Below are positions 1 through 5,761 of a stretch of DNA of 25,183 nt, one piece after another. A model generated the notes under the pieces. It did no database searches and had not been told where the DNA came from. It saw nothing but the letters and a program-made list of their open reading frames with translations. This stretch comes from JAAZMA01 sp036720245 (GTDB lineage Bacteria; Bacillota; Clostridia; Tissierellales; Tepidimicrobiaceae). Each line of letters begins with the position of its first letter. Within the stretch, counting starts at the first letter, position 1. The DNA lies in NCBI GenBank assembly GCA_036720245.1, contig DAIMNI010000028.1, positions 1 to 25,183 on the forward strand. The letters run 5' to 3'. Both the position numbers and the translations under genes were made by a program.

Positions 1-28
1 TAAAATTTAACTAATTTAAACGTGCAGA

Positions 29-49
29 GTCTAATTTAGTTTTGCAATT
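29..49. repeat. Left copy of a 21-bp inverted repeat shared by both window ends
   Basis: These 21 bases (starting GTCTAATTTAG, ending TTTTGCAATT) recur exactly, in reverse complement, at 25134-25154. Sequences on the outer side of the two copies differ (ACGTGCAGA here, CCCTTTTTGCATTGCA at the right end), and so do the inner sides. That is what the left and right ends of an insertion sequence would look like, with the element bodies lying outside the window. No transposase gene for such an element is visible, so its family is not assigned. Confidence 0.6.
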
Positions 50-158
50 GACCCCTTTTATGGCTTTCAAAATTTATTTTAAAATTTATATAAAAGAACT
101 TGAAAGTCATTCTCATTTAGTTTATAATTTAAAATTAGAAGAAATTAAGGAGGTTTCT

Positions 159-752
159 ATGGAAAATATATATTTTATTTCAGACACTCATTTTGGGCAC
201 TGGTTTGCAGTGTGGTTTTGGAATAGACCTTTTAAAAACATAAGAGAAATGAATAATGTTTTAATAGACAATTGGAATAGTCGAATAAAAGATGAAGATG
301 TGGTTGTAATAGTTGGGGATTTCTTTGCAGGTAATAAATTATTTTCCAAATACCTTTTGAAAAATTTAAACGGAGATAAAATATTTATAAAGGGAAATCA
401 CGATTTCAAATTTAGATATAAAAAGTTATTAGACTCTAGAGATATTAAAATCTACAATAGAATAGAATTTTCTTTAAATGATAATCATTTTATATTAACT
501 CATAAACCAATGAAAAATGTTCCAGAGGATGTTATAAATATACATGGACATCATCACAGAAAACTATTGCCCTCAAAATATAAAAAAGATAGATATTTTA
601 ATGTAGCAGTAGACCATAATGATTACAAACCCATCTCAATTGACGAAATAGTAGAATACAAATTAGGTGAAACCAATGTAGATAAATTTAATATAATAGA
701 ACAAATTAAATATTCTAATCTAAATAGAAAATACGCCATTTCTTTAGCATAA
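159..752 (+). CDS. Calcineurin-like metallophosphoesterase, small single-domain
   Basis: Predicted cytoplasmic metal-dependent phosphoesterase of 197 residues. The motifs appear in the order expected for the calcineurin-like fold: D-x-H in FISDTHFGH near residue 10, GD in VVIVGDFF near 55, GNHD near 80, a lone His in LTHKP, and GHHH in NIHGHHHR near 130. These supply the two-metal site. The start at 159 is chosen because AAGGAGG lies just upstream (147-153); an in-frame ATG at 42 has no ribosome binding site, lies in the terminal repeat and adds 39 residues unlike the family. The substrate cannot be read from sequence: relatives act on phosphodiesters or nucleotides. It stands alone on this strand, and a REP hairpin begins 3 bp after the stop and probably terminates it. 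Confidence 0.85.
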   Translation: MENIYFISDTHFGHWFAVWFWNRPFKNIREMNNVLIDNWNSRIKDEDVVVIVGDFFAGNKLFSKYLLKNLNGDKIFIKGNHDFKFRYKKLLDSRDIKIYNRIEFSLNDNHFILTHKPMKNVPEDVINIHGHHHRKLLPSKYKKDRYFNVAVDHNDYKPISIDEIVEYKLGETNVDKFNIIEQIKYSNLNRKYAISLA

Positions 753-755
753 AAA

Positions 756-780
756 TGGCAAGGGGACGTTTTGATTGCCA
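756..780 (+). repeat. REP palindrome copy A
   Basis: A 25-bp element, TGGCAA + 13 bases (GGGGACGTTTTGA) + TTGCCA. Copies lie at 3420-3444, 4305-4329 and 5051-5075; three of the four are identical and copy B has one substitution. This copy begins 3 bp after the metallophosphoesterase stop. It is extended by TCAAAACGTCCC, giving a second, longer palindrome (763-792). Confidence 0.85.
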
Positions 781-800
781 TCAAAACGTCCCTCTTTTTT
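763..800. terminator. Convergent terminator formed by the REP copy A hairpin
   Basis: Perfect 13-bp stem (763-775 with 780-792) and a 4-base TGCC loop, followed on the + strand by TCTTTTTT. On the - strand it lies just after the stop of the small gene at 799-951 and is followed by TTGCCATTTTT. It can serve both converging transcripts. Confidence 0.7.
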
Positions 801-951
801 ATTTCTTATCTTTCTTAAGCTTTTTCCAATTTTTAAGTTTCTTATTCTCCTTCATTTCTTCATTGTCAATTATTCCATGTTCAGCAGCCATTTCATAATT
901 CATTTGATTGAAGAAATTTTCATCCATTTTATTTTTCTTTTTATCATCCAT
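799..951 (-). CDS. Small basic hypothetical protein, 50 residues
   Basis: A short open frame with a good ribosome binding site (GAGGTG, 6 bases before the ATG at 951), ending at TAA 799-801 against the REP terminator. The protein begins MDDKKKNKMDENFFNQMNYE and ends in a lysine-rich tail (KKLKNWKKLKKDKK). It has no cysteines, signal peptide or membrane segment. The segment NQMNYEMAAEHGI faintly recalls the first conserved motif of alpha/beta small acid-soluble spore proteins (DQxKYEIAxExGV), but the second motif is missing, so function is left open. It lies 64 bp downstream of the pyrrolidone-carboxylate peptidase gene, same strand, and could be the last gene of that unit. The + strand frame opposite it is a shadow. 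Confidence 0.65.
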   Translation of the reverse strand: MDDKKKNKMDENFFNQMNYEMAAEHGIIDNEEMKENKKLKNWKKLKKDKK

Positions 952-1015
952 TTAAATCACCTCGTACTTATTTTTTCTATATCTTTTACAATAATACAAG
1001 GTAATTAAAGGATAG

Positions 1016-1615
1016 CTAGGATAATATAGTTTTAATGGCTATATTAATAGCTTTTACTATATTGTCTAATGACATACTTGGGGCATTTTTTTCTATAACT
1101 TGTTCTGGAATATAAGGAATATGAATAAATCCGCCCTTCATATTAGGATATTTTTTGTCTATATTATATAAAAGTCCATACATTATATGATTGCATACAT
1201 AAGTACCTGCAGTATTAGAAATTGCTGCAGGAATATTTTCTTTCCTCATTTCTTCTACTATTTTTTTAATAGGCAAATTTGAAAAATATGCATTATCTCC
1301 ATCTTCAAATATTATTTCATCTATAGGCTTATTTCCCTCATTATCTGGTATTCTGGAATCTGAAATATTTATAGCTACTCTTTCTATAGTTATATTTTCT
1401 CGTCCCCCTGCCAGTCCTATGGAGATAACTACATCTGGTTTTTCTTTTTCCAAAACATTTTCTAATATATTTATGGATTTACCAAATATAGTTGGCAATT
1501 TTAATTTAATTATTTTAGCTCCCATTATTTCATTATCTAATTTTTTAATTACTTCTAAACTTGGATTTATTTTTTCATCATTAAAAGGTTCAAAGCCTGT
1601 AACTAGTATTTTCAT
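1016..1615 (-). CDS. pcp: Pyrrolidone-carboxylate peptidase (pyroglutamyl peptidase I)
   Basis: Cytosolic cysteine peptidase (family C15) that removes N-terminal pyroglutamate from peptides. The 199 residues open with the family start MKILVTGFEPF. The catalytic triad is visible: Glu78 in ITIERVAIN, Cys141 in SNTAGTYVCNHIMY and His165 in GGFIHIPYIPEQ. The length is slightly under the usual 200-215, mainly through a short C-terminus. The start at 1615 has AGGAGG upstream. It begins 21 bp after the stop of the MutS-like gene on the same strand, so the two are probably co-transcribed. A link between the two functions is not evident; peptide salvage fits an amino-acid-fermenting anaerobe. Confidence 0.95.
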   Translation of the reverse strand: MKILVTGFEPFNDEKINPSLEVIKKLDNEIMGAKIIKLKLPTIFGKSINILENVLEKEKPDVVISIGLAGGRENITIERVAINISDSRIPDNEGNKPIDEIIFEDGDNAYFSNLPIKKIVEEMRKENIPAAISNTAGTYVCNHIMYGLLYNIDKKYPNMKGGFIHIPYIPEQVIEKNAPSMSLDNIVKAINIAIKTILS

Positions 1616-1636
1616 TTAAATTTCCTCCTATTTTGA

Positions 1637-3400
1637 TTAAGGCTCCCCGAAAGTTCCCATAGCATCTGCTTGAATTATAGCTTCTTCATATATTTCCTTA
1701 GGATAATCCAAATATTCCAAAATTGCTATGGCATTTCTACTATTACAGGGTCCTTCTCTTAGTATATAGTCAAATATCATATCTTTGTCTTTAATAGTTT
1801 CTATAAAATGATAATTATCGTATTTTTCATTTACTGAAGTAGTCAATTCCAAATCGTGAGTTGCAGCTATTACACAGTTGTTTTTATTACTCATATAGTT
1901 TAGAGACACAGTAGCGGCACTAATTCGTTCTGCAGTATTGGTACCTCTAAATATTTCATCTAGGATACATAGTATTGGTTTGTCTGGGATAAGGGAATTT
2001 ATTATTCTCTTTAAAGCTTTGGCTTCAGCCATAAAATAACTATCTCCTTCTATAATACTATCTGTAGTACCAATTGAGGTAAATAGCCTGAAATAAGATG
2101 AACTATAATCCTTTGCCAATGTAATATATAATGTTTGTGCAAAAATATCATTTATACCAATAGTCCTTAAAAATGTGGATTTCCCGGAAGCATTTGAACC
2201 CGTGATTAGTGCACCCTTGTTATTAAATTCAAAATCATAAGGGACAGGTTCTTCTAATAATGGATGATATAATCCTTCTACTTTAAGATGAAATTTATCA
2301 TCTTCTGTTTTTAAAATAGGTTCGGTATAATAATTAAGTCCAGATATATAAGATGCTGCGGAAATATATGCATCTATTTCACCAATTATAATATACATTT
2401 TTAACAAATCTTCTTTATGCTCATTTAATTCTTTGGCAGTTTGATAAAAAATCTTTGGCTCTCTTAATACAATCATATTATAGTAATCTATTATAATTTG
2501 AATTTCACTTCTAGATTCTTCACCAAAATTTATTTTGGAAATATTTTTCTTTATTTTATTTACTTTTCCCAATAGAATTTCTAATTCCTTTTTCTCTAAT
2601 TCTAAATTATCCATATTTATTTTTCTAATACTCTCACCACAAATAATTAGATTTCCTAAATGTTTAAAAGTTTCTACTTCCTCAGCTATTTTATATTTAT
2701 TACTATTATAAGCCATAGCATTTAGCATAGCTATGAAAATAAATGAAACTATACCTGTTTTGATATCGTAGAATAATAAAGCTAAAGGTAATATAGGCAA
2801 ATATGATAAAAATTTATATAAATTTAAAGGACTAGTATCTACCTTCACACCTTCTTCGAAATATTCGAATATTCCCTTTCCTTCATCCTTTCCCAATAAA
2901 AAAAGAGGAAATTGTATTTTATGAGAAATATTCTTGTTTTCTTGCAATGAATTAATCTTGTTTTTCCTTTCCTTTAAAGCCTCTTCTTTAAAATATGGTC
3001 GTCTCAATATGTAATATAAATACTGCATACCAGGTAAACTCATGGTATGGTCCATTTTAGAAAATACGGCATCCATATTTAAATCCTGCCAAGTAATATC
3101 ATCTATAATAAAATCTGTTTTTTCATCTTTTAGTAGGAATTTATGTAAAAAATCCCTATATTCAAAACTAGCTTTTACCTTTGGACCTTTCCCCCATTGA
3201 TTTTTAATTATTTCTTTTTGCAATTCAATTAGCTTTTCTCTTTTTCTTTTTTGATATAGTAATAAAAAAGTCAAGGTTAAAACTGGCACTAAAAAAAACC
3301 AGTAATTTAATTGTGCTCCTAGAGCTATACCTCCAACAATTAATATAAAAGCTACAATTTCAATTATATAATCTAAATTTGTTTTATATTGATTGGACAA
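1637..3400 (-). CDS. Membrane-anchored MutS-like ATPase (MutS domain V family)
   Basis: About 587 residues. Two predicted transmembrane helices lie near residues 14-32 and 35-50, with another hydrophobic pair near 197-230. A helical core follows, then a MutS-type ATPase domain: Walker A GSNASGKS near 401-408, SYFMAEAK, Walker B ILCILDEIFRGTNTAER near 476-490, and the His motif ATHDLEL. The mismatch-recognition domain of true MutS is absent, so a role in mismatch repair is not implied; this MutS-related membrane family is widespread in Firmicutes and poorly characterised. The start is TTG at 3400, with AAAGGAG 9 bases upstream. The in-frame ATG at 3469 would translate REP copy B into the N-terminus and overlap the RAYT gene, so I reject it. 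Pcp follows after 21 bp. Confidence 0.85.
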   Translation of the reverse strand: MSNQYKTNLDYIIEIVAFILIVGGIALGAQLNYWFFLVPVLTLTFLLLYQKRKREKLIELQKEIIKNQWGKGPKVKASFEYRDFLHKFLLKDEKTDFIIDDITWQDLNMDAVFSKMDHTMSLPGMQYLYYILRRPYFKEEALKERKNKINSLQENKNISHKIQFPLFLLGKDEGKGIFEYFEEGVKVDTSPLNLYKFLSYLPILPLALLFYDIKTGIVSFIFIAMLNAMAYNSNKYKIAEEVETFKHLGNLIICGESIRKINMDNLELEKKELEILLGKVNKIKKNISKINFGEESRSEIQIIIDYYNMIVLREPKIFYQTAKELNEHKEDLLKMYIIIGEIDAYISAASYISGLNYYTEPILKTEDDKFHLKVEGLYHPLLEEPVPYDFEFNNKGALITGSNASGKSTFLRTIGINDIFAQTLYITLAKDYSSSYFRLFTSIGTTDSIIEGDSYFMAEAKALKRIINSLIPDKPILCILDEIFRGTNTAERISAATVSLNYMSNKNNCVIAATHDLELTTSVNEKYDNYHFIETIKDKDMIFDYILREGPCNSRNAIAILEYLDYPKEIYEEAIIQADAMGTFGEP

Positions 3401-3409
3401 TATATAATT

Positions 3410-3416
3410 CTCCTTT
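3410..3416 (-). promoter_or_regulatory. Ribosome binding site fixing the TTG start of the MutS-like gene
   Basis: AAAGGAG on the - strand, 9 bases before TTG at 3400-3398. No ATG with a comparable site exists nearby; the next in-frame ATG upstream falls inside REP copy B. Confidence 0.6.
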
Positions 3417-3419
3417 CCG

Positions 3420-3444
3420 TGGCAAGGGGACGTTTTGTTTGCCA
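3420..3444 (+). repeat. REP palindrome copy B
   Basis: Same 25-bp palindrome as copy A with one substitution (position 19, A to T), followed by TCCTTTTT. It lies between the 3' end of the RAYT gene and the start of the MutS-like gene. Its orientation is opposite to copy C on the other side of the transposase, so the two form inverted borders of a unit of about 0.9 kb. Confidence 0.85.
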
Positions 3445-3453
3445 TCCTTTTTA

Positions 3454-4197
3454 TTATACTTTGTCCCAAACACCTCTGCCAATACCAGTTATTTTTGATA
3501 ATTGCCTATTGCTAGCCTTTGTAATGGTTTTAATTTCTTTTAACACTTCATCTCTTTCTTTTTTATCTAGTTCTTTCAATTTCGAAATCTCAGTAATAGA
3601 CATGATTATCTTTTCTAATTCTCTATCAGTATATCTTATTCTTTCATTATATTCTAGACATTTATCTTTATTTTCTTCCGCCATAAATTTTTCAAAAGAC
3701 TGTATACTTGGAAACAATTCCATAGCAAAGCTTGTATTAGTTATACCCACTTTATCTTTCATAATATATTCATTGTAGCTACTCCATTTATAATCCTCTA
3801 GATTTGCCACTAGATTTGCTTTAGTTGGATTTTGATGAATATATCGCAGTACTGTTAGAAAATAAATTTCATCATTTACTGGCTCACTTCTAAAACGATT
3901 TTGAAAAAGATGCCCTGTTCTTCCATGTTTTATATTAAAATATTGTGCATATCCAACTGCTATTCTCCTAACTATATCCCCTATTTCCTCAGTACCTTCT
4001 TTCAGTAAAATATGCACATGATTAGTCATAAGACAATATCCATATATTTCAAAGCTGCTAATTTCCATTGTCCTTTCTACATAGTATAGAAACTTTTCAT
4101 AATCCCTATTTACTATAAATATATCTTTTTTATCTATCCCCCTAAGCATTATATGATAAACCCCAGTTTCACTTTTTTCCCTTGGATTTCTAGCCAT
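3454..4197 (-). CDS. REP-associated tyrosine transposase (RAYT, Y1_Tnp/HUH family)
   Basis: A single-strand DNA transposase related to IS200/IS605 TnpA, 247 residues. It shows the family start MARNPREKSETGVYHIMLRG, the HUH motif at MTNHVHILL (His60, His62), and the region RFRSEPVNDEIYFLTVLRYI with candidate catalytic tyrosines Tyr112 and Tyr119, followed by HQNPTKANL. The C-terminus (RQLSKITGIGRGVW) looks like the helix-turn-helix typical of RAYTs. The start at 4197 has AAAGGGGG upstream; a longer frame to 4281 has no ribosome binding site. No frameshift or stop breaks it, so it could be active. It is flanked by inverted REP copies B and C, the expected partners of a RAYT, and splits the peroxiredoxin gene from the MutS-like gene. 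Confidence 0.92.
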   Translation of the reverse strand: MARNPREKSETGVYHIMLRGIDKKDIFIVNRDYEKFLYYVERTMEISSFEIYGYCLMTNHVHILLKEGTEEIGDIVRRIAVGYAQYFNIKHGRTGHLFQNRFRSEPVNDEIYFLTVLRYIHQNPTKANLVANLEDYKWSSYNEYIMKDKVGITNTSFAMELFPSIQSFEKFMAEENKDKCLEYNERIRYTDRELEKIIMSITEISKLKELDKKERDEVLKEIKTITKASNRQLSKITGIGRGVWDKV

Positions 4198-4297
4198 TTT
4201 ATCCCCCTTTTCTAAAAAAGATAGTAAAAAGCTCTTATATAATATTATTCTACAAATATTTCTTTTTTCCTTCTTTTTCACATAATATTTTCAATAT

Positions 4298-4338
4298 AAA
4301 AAGGTGGCAATCAAAACGTCCCCTTGCCACCCTTTTAT
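4298..4338 (-). repeat. REP palindrome copy C, also a terminator after the Sec-peroxiredoxin gene
   Basis: The core 4305-4329 is identical to copy A in the opposite orientation. The arms extend into a longer stem (AAAAGG-TGGCAA pairing with TTGCCA-CCCTTTT, one bulge). Read on the - strand it starts 10 bases after the peroxiredoxin stop and ends in CCTTTTT, so it should act as that gene's intrinsic terminator as well as the RAYT border. Confidence 0.75.
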
Positions 4339-4339
4339 A

Positions 4340-4981
4340 CTATACATTCTTATAACATAAATACCAATCTACACAATAATAACCTTCTTCACCACTGACT
4401 CGCCTTAGTAATTCCTCATAGGTTTGAGGTGCAGGGACTACCACTGGATCCCCTGGGAGCCAATCTGCTGGTGTGGCTACTTTTTCTTTGTCTGTAAGCT
4501 GCATTGCAGTAAGGAGTCTAATTATCTCTGGTATATATCTACCATTGGATAGTGGATATATTAGTATTGCTCTTATAATTTGTTTATCGTCAATAATAAA
4601 TACATTTCTTACTGTAGTACTAGTGCTTATATTTGGGGCAATCATTCCATACATTTTAGCTATACTCATATTCCTATCTGAAACTACTGGGAAGGGAATG
4701 GTAACTCCAGTATTTAGATATATATTATAAACCCATGCTAGATGAGAAGAAACGCTATCCAAACTAATGCCTATTAACTCTGTGTTTCTTTCCACGAAAG
4801 AATTGTATTGCTCTGCAAAAGCAATAAATTCTGTGGTTCACACAGGAGTAAAATCCCCTGGATGAGAAAAAAGCACAACCCATTTTCCTTTATAATCAGA
4901 CAAAGTTAGAGGTCCAAAAGTAGATTGGGCTGTAAAATCTGGGGCCTTCATTCCTAAAGTTAAACAATTATTTTCATTCAT
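4340..4981 (-). CDS. Selenocysteine-containing peroxiredoxin (AhpC/TSA, Prx6-like), UGA at codon 48
   Basis: Thiol/selenol peroxidase reducing H2O2 and organic hydroperoxides in the cytoplasm. The frame opens at ATG 4981 (upstream GGTGGTG), reads MNENNCLTLGMKAPDFTAQ and WVVLFSHPGDFTPV, then UGA at 4840-4838, then TTEFIAFAEQYNSF. It continues to TAG at 4340, for 213 residues. In this family the motif is DFTPVCTTEF with the peroxidatic Cys, so the UGA sits exactly on the catalytic residue. Downstream the frame is intact and conserved (SDRNMSIAKMYGM, the Prx6-type tail with DWLPGDPVVVPAP) and ends with C203 and C209 (CVDWYLC), possible resolving residues. A hairpin directly after the UGA fits a bacterial SECIS. 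Such Sec-peroxiredoxins are known in clostridia. An ordinary caller would begin at codon 63 and lose the active site. The sel genes are not in this window. Confidence 0.92.
4792..4840 (-). promoter_or_regulatory. Bacterial SECIS-like hairpin behind the Sec UGA
   Basis: Numbering from the U of UGA (4840): CCAC (5-8) pairs with GTGG (46-49), GAATT (10-14) with AATTC (37-41), and ATTGC (16-20) with GCAAT (30-34), leaving a 9-base apical loop TTTTGCAGA. An upper stem-loop at about 16-34 is the spacing expected for SelB recognition in bacterial mRNAs. The whole element lies inside the coding frame. Confidence 0.8.
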
Positions 4982-4994
4982 GATTTTCACCACC

Positions 4995-5018
4995 ATTATA
5001 TATTATTCAATATATAAT
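4995..5018 (-). promoter_or_regulatory. AT-rich dyad upstream of the peroxiredoxin, possible PerR/Fur-type operator
   Basis: A perfect 10-bp inverted repeat, ATTATATATT, around a 4-base centre, ending 13 bases before the start codon. It overlaps the only TATAAT-like hexamer upstream of the gene. The composition resembles PerR/Fur boxes (TTATAAT..ATTATAA), and peroxide control of a peroxidase would make sense, but AT-rich spacers often form such dyads by chance. Confidence 0.35.
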
Positions 5019-5050
5019 ATTAAAGTTTGAATAAATGGTGATAAAAAAGG

Positions 5051-5075
5051 TGGCAATCAAAACGTCCCCTTGCCA
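5051..5075 (-). repeat. REP palindrome copy D, overlapping the ecfS 3' end
   Basis: Identical to copies A and C. On the - strand the ecfS frame enters it and ends at a TGA inside it (5059-5057). It is followed by CCTTTTTT, so it probably terminates the cobalamin operon. Confidence 0.85.
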
Positions 5076-5761
5076 TCTTTCATTAATCCATATTTGATTT
5101 TTACTCTATTTAATATTTTTATCCAGCTATTGCTAAAGAGGGAAATAAAGACTACATTGGAAATAGCGTGGTTTAAATCAAATTTAAGGCTGGCTACACA
5201 GGAAGCTAAATATATTTTCCAATTTAATGTACTTGAATCTAAATATAATACTCCCCATAAGTTCATTATCAGGCCAAATAGAAATCCCCATATTGCCCCA
5301 AATATAGACCTTCCAATGATGCTTTTCATAAACTTGGTATCTTTAAATAAAGAGGCAGTAAAGCCCATCATGCCCCAAGCAAACATCTGCCATGGTGTCC
5401 AGGGGCCTTGACCTAATAGCATATTGGATACTAATGCAGCAGTGCTTCCTACCATAAATCCAGTATTTCCCCCAAGGCTTAGTCCAGACATTATTATTAC
5501 AAAGGAAGTGGGCTGCACGCCGGGGATAGCTGCAAATGGTACTCTACCAATAGCTGCTATAGCAGATAGCATAGAGATAATTACCATTTCTTCTGCTTTT
5601 AATTCTCTTTTTTCAAACACTATAAAAAATGGGGATATGGTAATTATTAGCATAATAATACTTACGGCCAAATAGTTCTTTTGTGAAAAAAAAGTCGAAA
5701 ATATTAACAATATAGTAAAGGCTATTATAGTAAAACTAATGTATTTTCTAGATATATTCAT
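5057..5761 (-). CDS. ECF transporter substrate-binding (S) component, predicted cobalamin/corrinoid type
   Basis: Integral membrane protein of 234 residues with about six hydrophobic segments. It carries the core seen in cobalamin-type ECF S components, including RVPFAAIPGVQPTSF near 73-87 and GQGPWTPWQMFAWGMMG near 117-133. It is the specificity subunit that binds the vitamin and docks onto the EcfA/EcfT module encoded immediately upstream (14-bp overlap with ecfA). The cobalamin riboswitch at the head of the operon points to a corrinoid as substrate; the sequence alone does not prove it. The last codons (GKGTF then TGA) are translated from REP copy D, so the natural C-terminus has been replaced by transposed DNA. 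This tail lies beyond the last membrane segment and is likely harmless. Confidence 0.85.
   Translation of the reverse strand: MNISRKYISFTIIAFTILLIFSTFFSQKNYLAVSIIMLIITISPFFIVFEKRELKAEEMVIISMLSAIAAIGRVPFAAIPGVQPTSFVIIMSGLSLGGNTGFMVGSTAALVSNMLLGQGPWTPWQMFAWGMMGFTASLFKDTKFMKSIIGRSIFGAIWGFLFGLIMNLWGVLYLDSSTLNWKIYLASCVASLKFDLNHAISNVVFISLFSNSWIKILNRVKIKYGLMKDGKGTF

Larger units (their letters stand above)
3420..4338. mobile_element. REP-flanked RAYT unit
   Basis: One transposase gene between two inverted 25-bp REP palindromes (3420-3444 and 4305-4329). The right one is extended by AAAAAGG/CCCTTTT arms. Boundaries are inferred from the palindromes; no target-site duplication is recognised. Confidence 0.6.

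Noticed and set aside
42..158. In-frame ATG at 42 as start of the metallophosphoesterase
   Set aside because: No ribosome binding site, lies in the end repeat, and adds 39 residues unlike the family; AAGGAGG supports 159.
775..1008. Open frame on the + strand, 77 codons, hydrophobic
   Set aside because: It begins inside the REP hairpin, has no ribosome binding site, and is the complement of the lysine-rich small gene and its leader.
3401..3469. ATG at 3469 as start of the MutS-like protein
   Set aside because: It would translate REP copy B and overlap the RAYT gene; the ribosome binding site points to TTG 3400.
4340..4981. Peroxiredoxin as a pseudogene or as two genes split by a nonsense mutation
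   Set aside because: The only in-frame stop is TGA exactly at the catalytic Cys position, both halves are well conserved and a SECIS-like hairpin follows.
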